A stretch of 64,000 nt of DNA from Euclidia mi (lineage: Eukaryota > Arthropoda > Insecta > Lepidoptera > Erebidae), in the NCBI GenBank assembly GCA_944739405.2, contig OX123183.2:95184729-95248728 (forward strand), written 5' to 3'. Position 1 is the first letter of the stretch; each line of letters opens with the position of its first letter. Shown here one piece after another: positions 11,497 to 23,440 of the stretch. The notes below the pieces were generated by a model. The model did not search any database. It was not told where the DNA came from and worked only from the letters and a program-made list of their open reading frames with translations. A program made the position numbers and the translations under genes.

Positions 11497-11988
11497 GTAA
11501 GTATATTTTCACTTCCTAATAGTTTCGCTAATGCCATTTGTTTAGGTAGAACCTCTAAAGATATTAGGCAAATTTTGTACATTTCTTCCATATTTTCCTC
11601 TCTGCTGATCTCCATTCCGTGCGTTTTGTCGTATTTTTTGGTCATAATTGAGTCACTTCTTATCAACCGTTTGGGTTTATTTCGCCTTACAATAATAAAA
11701 CCGTCGTCACTACTACCCTCATTTTTTTCTAGCAACCTTTTTGAATTTTCAGCCTCTTGTTCACCACAATCCGATATACTTTTAAGCACTCGTTCACATT
11801 CTTCAATTATCTCATCATCACTTTTATCAGATAAAACATTCACATTGTCATCATCACTATTATTATCTTCCTCCATAATTATTAATAAAAATTAAAGAGG
11901 GTAACTTGTAATGTACCGCAACAAGTCGTTAATCACGTTTAGGATCCGTGCGTAGCTAGCGACTACCTGCGCGCGACCAGGCAAACTT

Positions 11989-14900
11989 ACACCCGCGAAT
12001 AACCAAGCTACAAAATTACGGTAAGAAATGTATTCCAAAACCTTTTAGCGATGCATCTGGGTACTAAAGAGAAATATTTTATCCTATTTTCACCTTTGTG
12101 TAAGCGAAGAAAGCAGCAAATTTTAGTTGCTCTTTACATTATTTGTTGCATAGTCTTGTAGTATATTTTGTACATTTTGTTTCTTATCCCTTCAGAAGAC
12201 AAGCAAAGACAGGAGAACTGGAAAACTCTACATTGCATGTTTTTTATGTTACTAGTCTGTGTGATAAATCACCATTTATAAATATTGTTTATGCTTTAAG
12301 CACTGTCCCTGGGGTTTTTCTTAAAATGTGCGGTACGATACTAATTACAAAACTTTTTTTTTCCTATTTCATACTCAAAACCGATTCCAAACTCAATTAA
12401 CGAAAGAATTTCTATGCCATATTTAAAAATGACATTTAAAACAATTAAGAAATTTCACCAACGAGGCTCGTAGAGGCAATAAATCTGTGGCATATTGCAC
12501 CAGAGCGCGGGTGGAACAGCTTGGCTGGAAAGCAAGAGTCGGAGTAAAAAAAAGCACATTATCCAGCGCAACGGTGGCGCCACCTGCCGTCGTAGTTACG
12601 GGTTGTTGGTTCAAGACCTACTTCGACGACACATCTGAGCTGCAAAAACTTTATTTGAATTTTAGACGGAATTGATTCACGTTATCAATTCTGCCTAAAG
12701 CTTTAGTGTTTTCTTTAGCTAAAGTGAAGTGTTCTTTTTGTTGAGCATGTATGGCGTAGTTTTCTGAGAAGCTATCCCGCTGCTTACTACTGTTGTGACT
12801 TCAACCTCTACCCTGTTTTACGATCCACAGATTGTTTTTTAGGGCCTGGGTTTTCTGTATCCGTTAAATGTTTGTAAAGTCCCACACAGTAAATAAAAGC
12901 GATGTTCATGTATTTTAACATGATTTTTTGTATTTCTCCGTAAATAAATAATACGATGGCGCTATAATAAATTATTACTTACTCACTTCGTGGCATGATA
13001 GCTGCTTATCTGATACATGAGCAATGCTGCCGATATTTTTAATGTTATCTTTTTTCCACAAAGCCTCATTTAATAGCATTTTATATAAACTTAGCAAACT
13101 ACGACTGCATATTAATTTTATTAGAAGCGACCCGTTATAAATATTTCAGTCTAGAGTTTGTGAGGAATATATTATATAGGTTTTAGCCATGATTTAAATT
13201 TGGCAATTCCTGTCTTATATCTACATAGGCTGTTACAGCCTTTCATAACCAGAAAGCATAATATTCTTTCTGGCCAAAATAGCCTATTTCGTATCCAGGT
13301 TCATGAGTAAATACAAGTAAAAAGCCAGAAGTTAAAATATAGACAGAAAATACTATATTCAAAATGCTTTTTGATCGTTCGTCGTGATTTCACCATAGCC
13401 AGATTTTTAATCTTACTTGCTATCTCGCTATGGCATAAAGAGTGTTGGTATATAGCCTAAGCACACAGTATAGAACTAAAATCGTCGGAATTTATCCACA
13501 GTGGAATATACTAAGCAAATAGCGAACACACATTATCACAATATTCCCTCAGAGAATACATTGCTATAAACTCTTAGCGTATGTTCAGCAGTTGACAATT
13601 TAGATGTATCTTATCTTGATCACTGTTATTTCTATACGTAGAACCATTAACTTTGAATTTATTCCTTTAATGGTTCTTCTGATTTTTTAATATAGGCATT
13701 TGGTCCTGATACAAAAAATAGGAAGGACTATCGAGACGAAAAATCAAGAAATATGTTATAAACATTATTCTTTACAAATTTATCCAGAATAGATATTGAC
13801 CTTGAATGTCATTTTGTTCAAGTATTTTCAAAGATTACCAGCAATTTGAGTTTGAAATGATCAGGTTTCTTGTTAACCTTTCCAAATCGAGTTAATGATG
13901 CTTATATATGTTGGGGAATGTTCACGTACGCAGCGTCAAAACAACAACCTAACTTGAACCTACAAAGAATTGCCATGTATCATTAAACTGCAATAAATAA
14001 ACCACAACCATTTAAACTAATGACTAAAAACTGTTACGTAATATTTTAAGCCACTTTATTCAATTTGCACTTAAACATCCAGATTCAACATAAATCCTCG
14101 ACCCAAACTATGAAATTAATTTTAATCTTCACGTTAACAAGTACTAGTTGAGAGATTATATCGTGCCGACCACATAAATCTTACATTACATATACATGTA
14201 TATCCCACGTGTGAATTATTAGTAAAACGTTTGTTTTATATGCAGACGTGGGTTTGTTAAGCCGGTTGATCTAAACAGTGTTCCCTCAAACCCATGTCAA
14301 AATATAAGCTTTATGTATTGTAAGATATTAGTTTCTATTCGCGACCCTACTGCCGTAACAAGTCGTTTGTACATAACTTGCTACAAATTGAAAATTTCAA
14401 GTTTCTATGCGGTAAAATGAGATTCAGCTTGAGCCGCAGTACACATATTTCCAAAACTACACACACTCGAGACCCCAGGATGGTGAATTTGCAATTCCTT
14501 GAATACTAGAGAAATTTTAAATCAAAAGATAATAGCATCGAATTTTGACGATGGACAGCAATAACGTGAATGCATCTAAATGTCTGAAAATGCTCCCCAA
14601 CCTCCACTTTTGAGAACATCATGTATGAACTGAACCCGCATTTGACCAGTACAGTGGCTTAACTCCCCTATTCAGAAACAAAGCACACATACTCATTCGA
14701 AAGCCAAGTATAAAATCAAAATTAATATAAAACATTAAACAAATAGCAGACATTACCTTTTTAACGTTTTAAATTTTCCTGTATCTTGAAATTCCGAGAA
14801 TTCCTTTCAGCATTTTCGAAGACAAAGATAATTTCTCGTCAAATGGCTTGCTTCCTTTCATTAGATACATCTTCGCTCCGTTATAATCGGATGAAGCACT

Positions 14901-15585
14901 TGCAGTGTTTTTAAGTCCGCTGCCAACTAGTATAGATGTTAAACCTATTTACGTCAGCGCGCTGGGCTCTTTGTTGGTTGAATATTACATATTACCTAGC
15001 AACTGTGAAACGTGATTAAAACGACACATTTTATTAAGTAGAATGTGATCCTTTTAGCTCGGACATTTTGCACCTGTAAATACTGCGCGCTTTATTGCAG
15101 CCGAGAAAAGTATGCGCAAGATTTCAAGTTCTTTCACTTGAAATACTGACATTGTTTATAAGTGCAGTACTTTTTATTTTTCTTTCTACAATATCTTTAA
15201 ATTAAAGACAAATAGCGAATTAGTCTTCTGAAAGTTTGGACGTATAAAAATAACGAAAAGGTATTTTTAAACCCAATCTTTTTGCGGCGAAATAACACCG
15301 AGTAAAAAAGGTTAATACCTTGTCTTGAACTAATGATTGAAAACAATAAAAACAACTAGTTGTGTACAAAAAACTGCTCTAGAGACTTTGTTATTTTAAT
15401 GAAAAAATAACGGTGTATTTGTTCAGGACAGAAAGTGAGTGTACCAAGGTTCGTGGTTGGGGAATAATAGTAAATCCAATCATAACAAAAATATAGTTCT
15501 GGTGGTATTCCACTGAATTAGTAATGGGTATGGCATATAGCATGAAGAACCGGTGGCCATTGGACCTGTCCAATGTCGTTCGGTA
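11989..15585. other. No recognisable gene; AT-rich
   Basis: I see no convincing ORF, RNA gene or bounded mobile element. The small open frames around 12143-12675 have no recognisable domain. Introns or intergenic DNA of a host gene cannot be excluded from sequence inspection alone. Confidence 0.5.
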
Positions 15586-15589
15586 CCAC

Positions 15590-15740
15590 CAAACTAGAAA
15601 TATCCTGATGTGGTGGTACCGGACGACGCAGCAGGGGTAGGCCAGGTGGACCAACGATTTTATTAGCTTGGATGCGTACGGCACGAGGTCGGTCTATGAT
15701 GCGAATGAATTGAAGTTGCAACAAATGCCACTATCATTAT
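15590..15740 (+). pseudogene. Possible decayed LINE C-terminal remnant
   Basis: Read across frames on the plus strand, fragments such as RWTNDFI and WMRTARGRSM followed by LQQM resemble the end of RTE-type LINE proteins (RWTDDL...W..A.DR..W...EAYVQQW). The frame is broken several times. The local GC content is higher than the flanks. The open frame on the opposite strand (15724-15518) has no domain that I recognise. Confidence 0.3.
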
Positions 15741-16067
15741 CAAAAGTACTCAAGAATTAAATCTTTATTAGGTTTGTATTGTTTATCTGAATGTCAAATG
15801 GCATTAATAAAAATGTATGCACGTATCACAGTGTATACAATCATAATTATTAACGTTTTGCCTGTAAGTTTGTTTAATTTAGTTTTACTTTCCCTTTTCT
15901 TTTTCATTTCCTTTTCCGTACCTTTATATAATTGAGATTATAATAAGCAGGCAGGCTCTATTTTGCAATTTCGTAGTTTTAAACATAATTTCGATTCAAA
16001 TAACAAATAAATTTGAATCAAAATTATGATGAAAACAGCTTTTCTTTTCTTATTACGTGTTCACATT

Positions 16068-16406
16068 TCAAAGAAGGAACCCATATAAAACATTCACAAT
16101 GCAAGTCACGTTACAAGTCTTGAGCTGTGTCGTCAAATACGAAGAACATATGAGAACCTTTTTTATGAAATTAGGAAGCGGTTTTGTAAATGTAATCATG
16201 TGGAACTGAGCGTGATTGAACTTGCGTGTGTCAGAGTGCACGCAAGGTGGTTTTACGTATACCCACCATCCGTAAGTGCCATCCTGGCATGATATGACCA
16301 GAAGATCGTATGAGTTCGTCTTGCCGGTAACAAACTTGGCGCGCGAAATAAAAATAAGGCTGTTAGTGCACGTGCAAAACCATAATGCAGAGGAGATACT
16401 GGACAA
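16068..16406 (-). other. Unrecognised 112-codon open frame
   Basis: This is an open frame of moderate composition (DGTYGWWVYVKPPC in the middle) in a stretch less AT-rich than its surroundings. I recognise no family, signal peptide or transposon motif, and cannot tell an exon from a chance ORF. It is reported because the central 50 residues look less random than other ORFs nearby. Confidence 0.2.
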
Positions 16407-16499
16407 AGTGCCTGCGCGTGCGACTAATAGCGATAGCGACCAATCACAATGACTAAAGGCTGCTATCTAGTGATTGGCGATGGAAAAATCTACTTATGT

Positions 16500-18300
16500 A
16501 ATTTTCTTTTCTAGCTATTTCCGTGTTTGGTTGCATATTGAGTGCCGTAACGCGAGTTCTGAAGATGCAAGCGACATTTTATCAATTTGAACTCAACCTT
16601 GAACATATTGTTGTTATATCTATAAGTCCGAGTCCTTGTGAAATAATATCAGACTTGAATATTAACTAGGGACCATAATATACGGTGAGGCTTTTCTTGG
16701 CCTCTACAAAAGGTTCAAACACCTGATTTGCAAACATAAGTAATAGAAGGTTTATTTTCTACTTCCAGTTATGAGGCTTGTGTTACGCAAAAGTTTATTC
16801 AATAAATTCTGCATGTATATTTATTTTAATACATACAAAATTAAATGAATAAACTTTTTTTGAACCAAAAGATGTAAGCAAAACCATTTATTAACCATTT
16901 ATACATTCACTGCAACCGCATAATTGTGCACATCTATTATAACCTAACCATTAAAAACGTAACATCTGGTTAAAAAGGGGAATATATCTGTATTTCAAAT
17001 TATTATTTGTACTCGCCGTATACCTGCTTCTCGGACTTCTTACACGGCAATTATAATACATATTATATACGGTTTCCGACGTTAAAGTTTAATTAAAAAT
17101 GAGTTTTTATCGATGCCGAAGACAGCAGCTGTCGGATCCGATTACACTTATAAAAGGAGCGGGGATCATGCTACATTTATTAATGAAATTCAAGGAAAAT
17201 TAATTTTGCCTACTCATGTAGGTATTCTAAGCTTTTTTCGAGGGTACCAATCAGAATTTATGTGAGGTAATATATTACTTAATAAAATTGTAGAAGGATA
17301 TCGATATTTTCGGGATTACATGCTATGAATTAAATTGAGTAGGTGTGGTTGATTGGTTATGTAAGATTGTATATGGTACTGCGTATATTAGTAGGTACCT
17401 ACCTATATTGGCATTTGCTTTTATGGCTGTCGCGATTATTGAGCTTAATATAAAGTTGGTAATTGTCGAAGATTAGTTGGTAAAAAAGCGAGTAATCCGA
17501 ATAAAAAAAATATATACAATATTTTTTATTCACTAAATTACAGGAACTCATCACCGTAGTCATTGGTAAACCTGTCGCAAACGCACACAAAGTGATTGCG
17601 AAATTCGATATCGAATTGATATGACCGTTTAGATTGTTATGGCCGACATACAGTAAATTATACCACTCCTGTATTAAAAAAAGACACTCTGAAGCCGGAC
17701 ACCGTGGTGCTAAACACGAAAGGACGGAACAGGTAAAAAGAATATTGTTTGAAATATCGATTACTGGGCTATTCTTACGTATTTTTATGTTTTAGGCAAG
17801 TGGACTTCTGGCTCCAAGTGTCGATCTTAGGACACTACTGTGACAACGCTAAGATTATGACAATGAGATACAAACTAATACTGTCATTTTCAGCTGATTT
17901 TCTATTCAAGTGTATTCAGACTCAACTCAATGAATTTATCAGAACCAATATAATGAAAGCAAATGAAAGCCTGAAATATTATAATATTCATTCAAATTCT
18001 GTGAGGATTTGGAAGTCGTTCAGACAGCTGAGTACAAGGTACATTACGTCGAAATCGCTTTAAATTAACATTAAAGGAATATGGTAGGCGGTTTGCGGTT
18101 TTTTAAATGGCACTATTTTTGCAGTGAAATCACAAGTCAACAAGTTGTTTTTCACGAGCATTTTAAACGACTGTTGTGTTCGCGAGAGCATGGTTTGAAA
18201 CGATGTGAAGTATTTGCACTCATCGGGGACGTTCATTAATAGGTAAAACCCTTGACAACTGCCAGAATATTTTCCTACAACAACCTCATCATCATTTTAT
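16500..18300. other. No recognisable feature
   Basis: AT-rich. A 104-codon open frame at 17749-18063 (plus) has no recognisable domain and no repeat boundary, and I do not support it as a gene. Confidence 0.45.
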
Positions 18301-18393
18301 ATAGGTGTTTGGCACAGCTAGTATTCCATCTTACCCCCGTACAGGGCTCTGCGGGGATGGACATTCTAAATCCCTATTACTCGTGGGAACGCT

Positions 18394-19854
18394 ATGAGAA
18401 CTGAAAATAATATTTCTCCAGACGGCGGCGACGCGGTTCGCAACCCATCACGTCTCGTTTCCCGCGAGGGCGAAAAGCGGCCTACGGAAAGCCGGTTTGC
18501 AACATTAAATGTTGGAGGAGGAATGGATGGTAAATTGAATGAAGTATGCCAGATGATGGATGATAGAAAGATTGATGTTCTATGTGTGAATGAGACAAAA
18601 AGGAAAGGTTGTGGACCCACCAAGCATGACAGCTACACGGCTTATTGGTCTGGGGTAGACAGTACCACCAGAGCCTGCAAGGGAGTTGGTTTAATACTGT
18701 CTGCGCGAATGAATGAGTGCGCTAAGGAATATGAATGTGTAAATGCTAGACTATTGTGGATGAGAATGAAAGTAGGACTTACTCGTCTCTTTATTGTAGG
18801 GGTTTACGCCCCGGTCAATATAGTAGCGGGTACGTCACAGCAAGAACAAGACGAAAGGCAGGAATTTTGGGAGAACTTAAGAGCGATTTTGAGGAAATGT
18901 AAGGATAACGAAAGATTGATCTTGTTAGGTGATTTCAATGGATGGGTGGGAGTAAAACGAGATGGATTTGAAAGGGTTTTAGGTGGATTTGGTGATGAGA
19001 GTGTGAATGAAAATGGAAAAGTTTTGCTTGAGGTTTGTTTAGAGTGGAGCCTTTGTGTGACAAACACTATGTTTGATCACAAAAGGATACACATATATAC
19101 GCGTGAGGCTAAGAATGTTAGAAGAAGTATGATTAATTTTGTAATTGTAGATGAACGTTTGAGAAAGAATGTGTTAGATACAAGGGTGTATCGAGGGATC
19201 GGCATCCATACAGACCACTTCTTGGTGTTGAGCCGGATAAGTGGACTCTTTAAAGGATGGCGACACCGAGAACATTATGAAAATAGGGTCCTAGAAAGAA
19301 TAAAAGTAGAAAATCTGCAAGAAAAATATGTGAAAGATGAGTATAAGCGAAGATTGATAGCAAGATTTGAGAGGTTCGATGGCATAAATGATATGGAAGA
19401 ATTATGGCAATATTTTAAAGAAGAGATAGTATGTGTAGCATCTGAAGTATGTGGTGTGATCAAGAGACGGAAAGTACGAAAGGTTAAGAATACATGGTGG
19501 GACAAGGATGTACAATCAGCAGTGTCAGAGAAAACTTGGTTAGATTGGTTGGCTGCCAGAGCAAATGAAAGAATGGGAAAGGCAACGAGTGATGACATAG
19601 ATGAAGCAACAAAGGAGTTTGTTAGGTCAAAAAGAATTGTGAAAGAAATTGTTAAAAGAAAAAAAGAGGAAAAGAAAGATGAGTTTGATAGCAGACTATC
19701 TGAAGATTTCCGGAGAAACAAAGTTTTTCTGGAAATCCGTTCGTGCAGTTCGAGGAAGAACTCAATCCTAAGAATACACGTCAATCAGAGACAAGAATGG
19801 AAAGATACTGAATGGCGAATCATGCGTGCTGAAGAGATGAAGGGAGTATTTTGA
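18394..19854 (+). pseudogene. LINE ORF, endonuclease part
   Basis: An open frame of 486 codons. AP-endonuclease motifs appear in order: FATLNVGGGMDGKLNEV, VLCVNETKRKGC, VGVYAPVN, LLGDFNGWVG and HTDHFLVLSRI (residues ~35-290), followed by a basic linker rich in K/R/E. The frame ends at a TGA at 19852-19854. The continuation of the protein (REYFEGLYE...) is in another frame, so an indel lies near 19830-19850. The enzyme would nick target DNA to prime reverse transcription. Start chosen as the first ATG, but a real start could lie upstream. Confidence 0.85.
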
Positions 19855-21493
19855 AGGTCTATATGAAAGAACGGCGATAGAGACATCGATCGACGAAATT
19901 AATGGTAATAATAGCAATGATGAAAGCGATATTGGTGTGGATGAGATTGTGAAGGCGTTGGGAAGTATGAAATTAGGTAAGGCTGCAGGATATGATAGGA
20001 TTACAGTTGAAATGCTGAAGGCTGGACAGGGCATCATAGTTGGTCAGCTGCAGCGCTTATTTAACTTGTGCTGGAGCACCGGCCGAGTACCTGATGACTG
20101 GACCACAGCGGTGGTTGTGCCTCTTTATAAGGGAAAAGGCTCGCAACAAGACTGCAAGAACTATAGAGGCATTAGCCTTCTCAGCATTGTTGGCAAATTG
20201 TATGCGAAGGCACTGATTGAAAGAGTTATGGAAGTAACCGACAAGAAAATATGGGATGTACAAGCAGGATTCCGAAAGGGTATGGGGTGCACGGATCAAG
20301 TCTTTTCCTTGCGGTGCGTAGCCGAAAAATTCTTGGCCAAAGGTCAAAAGGTCTATTGCGCATTCGTGGATTTGGAAAAGGCTTACGATAAAGTGGTGAG
20401 GAATTAAATGTGGTCGGTACTGCCGATGTATGGGGTGAACAGCAGCCTCATACGAGCTCTGAAATCCCTTTATGAAGATTCTAGAGCTTGTGTGAGGATA
20501 AATGGGTCGTACACGGATTGGTTTACCATCGAAACAGGTGTTAGACAGGGATGTGTAGCGTCGCCGTGGCTGTTCAACCTCTTCATGGACAGTTGTTTGC
20601 AAGATTTGAAAAATAGTGACTGTGGATTAAGGATGAATGAGTTACTTGTCAAATGCCTCCTTTATGCTGATGATCAGGTCATACTTGCGTCTTCAGCGGA
20701 GGAGTTGCAGGAGATGGTAACAATCATGCATGGTGCGTTAGAGAGGAAGGGTATGAAAGTAAATGTAAGTAAAACGAAAGTTATGGTTTTTGAAAAGGAG
20801 GAATGCGTTACGGCTTGTAATGTTATGATCGATGGACAGCGAGTGGAGCAAGTGAATGAGTTTGTATATTTAGGTACGCTGTTTACAAGAGATGGTAAGA
20901 ATGTAAAAGATATTGAAAGAAGAGTTAATGCAGGTAATAGAGTGAATGGAGCTCTGAAGGCGTTTATGAATAGCCAAAACGTGTCCAAAAAGGCACGTTT
21001 GGCTGTCCATAGAGGGGTGTTAGTACCTACTCTTATGTATGGTAGTGATAGTGGGGTATGGCAGAAAAGTCATGAAAGTAGAATAAATGCTGTAGAAATT
21101 AGAGCACTGCGAAGTATGTGTGGTGTTTCTTTGACTGACAGAGTAAAGAATTGTGTGATAAGAGAGTGTTGTGGGGTAAAAGAAGATGTAGTGATAAGCA
21201 TCGAGAAAGGTATGCTAAGATGGTTTGGGCACGTGGAGAGCATGGATGACGAAAGACTGACCAAGCAGATATATAAGGCAAGTGTGGAAGGGACAGGACG
21301 AAGGGGAAGACCTAGGCGGACGTTCTCTGACCAGATTGGAGACATCCTAAAAACAGGACAGGTTAGAAGCACCCTGAACAGAAGAGTATGCATGAGGAAT
21401 CTGATGGGAGTGAATGAAGCAAGAGAGATATGTCAAGATCGTTGCAAATGGCGCTCCGTAGTCTCTGCCTACCCCTCCGGGAAACAGGCGTGA
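19843..21493 (+). pseudogene. LINE ORF, reverse transcriptase part, with internal stop
   Basis: This frame carries the RT: GKAAGYDRITVEML, VVPLYKGKGSQQDCKNYRGI, CAFVDLEKAYDKVV, then an in-frame TAA at 20405-20407, and in the same frame GVRQGCVASPWLFNLFMD and LLYADDQVILA, which hold the catalytic aspartates. The C-terminal region has VYLGTLFT, LMYGSD, LRWFGHVESM and GRRGRPRRTF. The natural stop TGA lies inside the GGCGTGAGTC of the shared SINE tail. The single stop and the upstream frameshift inactivate it. Confidence 0.88.
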
Positions 21494-21529
21494 GTCTATG
21501 TATGTATGTATGTTTGGTGTGTGTTGCCA

Positions 21530-22165
21530 ATTTTACGTTGGCTTACATGGTTTATATTACATAATCATGATTTGTACAGGACACGATCCTTCCTCAAGTA
21601 CTTTTGCATCAGATACCAAGAATTAATGAAAATATTTGCCCATGTTCTCATAGGGTTAATGTAATGAATTCAACGAAAGTTGGATCAAGGGCACTAGAAT
21701 ATGTTAACAGATACGAGTAAAACGCCCTAAATACGCATATATCAATAACGCAAAAAGACGTGTAATATGTACAAATTTTGCTTTACTTGTGATAGAAAAT
21801 AAATGATTTCACAGCCGTTGCCGAATCGTACCAGAGCCTCTACTAGGGGGTGATGTGTTCCATGGCTCTATACGGGGGCCCATATGGCAGAGTGATTTCA
21901 ATTTTATTGCACTCCACAGTGACCAGACGGAGTGACGGCCGTCAGGATTGTGAAAATATTTGCACAAACTCTTTTGAAGAGTAGTACCCTTCATGCCCGA
22001 TCGTATTCGTAATCTGGAGGCTCGGTGGTAGATTCCCGTTATCCCTCTACTAAGGAAATTGAGGTTGCCATAATTTTTTGTCTAAGTAGACCGATCTCGC
22101 TGAGGTTTTAAGCCTTGCACCCTAAAAAAGGCTTATCAGAACCTACGTAAATTGATTACTCAAAC
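21530..22165. other. No recognisable gene
   Basis: Non-coding. The stretch 21800-22140 is less AT-rich and looks like an old repeat remnant, but I cannot name it. Confidence 0.4.
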
Positions 22166-22443
22166 GGAAAAAGAAAAAAATATTTTTAAATAAAAAAAAA
22201 ACGACTTCAAAAAACACTAAGAAACTAAAAACAAAAAATAATTGGTTTTGGAACAAACATATTTGGGATTCGGTGCCAAGCCAAGTATTTCTGATCTGAC
22301 TATCATCTACACATTTTTATATAACTTTCGTTGTTGATAGAATAGGTAAGTAGTTTGTAATTTAGTAATATTTTGCGTAAGGGCTTGGCACCGACTCCAA
22401 AAATGTTTGCTCCAAACCCAATTATATTTATATATTTTTATAT

Positions 22444-22445
<2 letters not shown>

Positions 22446-22492
<47 letters not shown>
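22446..22492. repeat. (TA)n microsatellite
   Basis: Uninterrupted TA dinucleotide run adjoining the 3' end of the SINE at 22523. It may have grown from the SINE tail. Confidence 0.9.
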
Positions 22493-22495
<3 letters not shown>

Positions 22496-22522
22496 TAATA
22501 TATTTTTCTAATATATTTCTAA

Positions 22523-22763
22523 CTACATTCACACAACACCATCTAGTCCCAAACTAAGCAGAGCTTGTACTATGGGTACTAGATAATGGATAAACATACA
22601 TATATACTTTTTTTTTGTAAATACATACATATTATATATAGAAACACCCAGACCAAGACAAACATCCGTGTTTACGCACACAAATGTTTGACTTGAGCGG
22701 GAATCGAACCCGCGACCTTCGGCGTAGCAGTCGCTTACACTCCCGCTGCGCCAACCGGTCGTC
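22523..22763 (-). mobile_element. SINE family B
   Basis: Minus strand: GACGACCGGTTGGCGCAGCG holds box A, and GGTCGCGGGTTCGATTCCCG holds box B of a tRNA-like promoter. They are followed by a ~170-bp body ending ACTAGATGGTGTTGTGTGAATG. A near-identical copy lies at 39963-40206. The tRNA-like head is RNA polymerase III-promoter-like, but there is no paired 3' acceptor strand, so it is not a tRNA gene. Confidence 0.85.
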
Positions 22764-23440
22764 CTTTTTGTTTTTTAGTTCCTTAGTGTTTTTTGAAGTC
22801 GGTTTTTTTAATTTAAAAATATTTTTTGCTTTTTAGTGGTATACTAATAAAAATTGTAATAGATGGTAAGTAGGTTCATAGGATAGTGTAGGTGGTATAT
22901 GATGGGGAGGCCTTCCTTACGTGCCTCAATTCTGAAATGTAGACCTGTACCTTTCTGGCAATTCCAAGTATTTTTTATGTTTTCAACTAACTAGCCTAAA
23001 CACGTTTGTTTCAGTCCCATCATCTGATCCCGGAAATCATCCAATACCAAAGTGTTTGCCAATACAAAACAAACGAGCCTAAACACGATGAGATTGCGTC
23101 TTTGTATTAAAAAGATCCCATGGCCACCTTCCTGCTCCATCATCAGATCCTGGAAAACATCCAGTACCAAAGTCCATGTAAAGACCAATCAAACGACCCA
23201 AAACTCCATGAAATTGGGTTACCTTCCAGCTCTATCATCATACCATGGAAATCATCCAGCATCAAAGTCTATGTAAAGACGACTCAAACGAGCCCAAACT
23301 CAATGGGATTGCGTCTTTGTAATACAAATATCCCATGGCCACCTTCCTGCTCTATCATCAGACCCTGCAAAACATCCAGTATCAATGTCCATGTAAAGAC
23401 GAATCAAACGACCCTAAACTTGATGAGATTGGGTTATTGT

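Larger units (their letters stand above)
10268..11501. mobile_element. 5'-truncated, internally inverted RTE-like LINE insert
   Basis: The insert is bounded by the 12-bp TSD TATATTTTCACT (10256-10267 and 11502-11513). The left part (10268-about 10821) encodes reverse transcriptase on the minus strand. The right part (about 10822-11501) encodes the region downstream of the reverse transcriptase on the plus strand and ends in (GTAA)n. Opposite orientation of the 5' and 3' parts within one TSD is the hallmark of twin priming during target-primed reverse transcription. Confidence 0.9.
9133..11876 (-). pseudogene. LINE ORF1 (gag-like nucleic-acid-binding protein), disrupted
   Basis: ORF1 starts at 11876 (MEEDNNSDDDNVN, very acidic), is interrupted by the LINE insert at 10268-11501, and resumes at 10267. 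Across the empty site (one TSD copy removed) the frame is continuous. It then shows a probable one-base frameshift near 10190 and an in-frame TGA at 9730-9732, before ending at 9133 in a lysine/glutamine-rich tail. The central part (10164-9733) carries cysteine clusters CSACWKFGHIRKFC, CPKCGSEHDNC and CVNCKRPHMALDKTC, the zinc-knuckle set of LINE ORF1 proteins that bind element RNA. Length without the insert is about 500 codons, normal for the group. As it stands the product cannot be made. Confidence 0.85.
5281..11977 (-). mobile_element. Full-length I-group LINE with 11-bp TSD
   Basis: An 11-bp TSD CAGGCAAACTT lies at 5270-5280 and 11978-11988. On the minus strand the element runs from a 100-bp 5' UTR starting GTCGCGCGCAGGTAG, through ORF1 (start 11876) and ORF2 (9140-5394), to a 3' UTR ending ...CGAAATAAAGTAGAAT and a poly-A tail (T-run from 5281). 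Without the nested insert it is about 5.45 kb. APE-type endonuclease, reverse transcriptase and C-terminal RNase H, with an ORF1 bearing three zinc knuckles, fit the I/Nimb-type group rather than Jockey sensu stricto, which lacks RNase H. Clade assignment is from domain content only. The insert at 10268-11501 landed after this element did. Confidence 0.92.
18313..21511 (+). mobile_element. Single-ORF APE-type LINE, decayed; SINE partner
   Basis: The element runs from a short 5' region through endonuclease and reverse transcriptase to a 3' end CAGGCGTGAGTCTATGTATG with an (ATGT)n tail. A candidate 7-bp TSD TGTTTGG occurs at 18306-18312 and 21511-21517, which would make the element nearly full length (about 3.2 kb). 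The last ~50 bp (about 21451-21511) are nearly identical to the 3' ends of the SINEs at 1260, 35008, 47183 and 56402. One frameshift and one stop make it inactive. Clade is uncertain: RTE-like by its single ORF and tetranucleotide tail. Confidence 0.85.
22168..22838. repeat. Fold-back element with ~65-bp inverted ends, SINE inside
   Basis: The left arm (about 22171-22239, CGACTTCAAAAAACACTAAG) and the right arm (about 22765-22828, CTTAGTGTTTTTTGAAGTCG) are inverted copies. A second, inner inverted pair links about 22236-22279 (ATTCGGTGCCAAGCC) with 22380-22424 (GGCTTGGCACCGACTCC). The interior also holds a TA microsatellite and a SINE, so the fold-back was older than the SINE. A further AAAGTCGGTT end at about 23845-23860 suggests that the unit may extend to there. 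Confidence 0.7.

Noticed and set aside
11028..11876. A single 282-codon protein on the minus strand
   Set aside because: Only the first ~120 codons are LINE ORF1; the rest is antisense read-through of the inserted RTE-like fragment.
18306..21517. Firm TSD for the LINE at 18313
   Set aside because: TGTTTGG is only 7 bp and partly overlaps the ATGT tail, so it is kept as a candidate only.
22690..22762. tRNA gene (box A and box B with GGTTCGATTC)
   Set aside because: The same sequence recurs as a SINE head (39963 copy) and there is no pairing acceptor stem or 3' half, so it is a SINE promoter.
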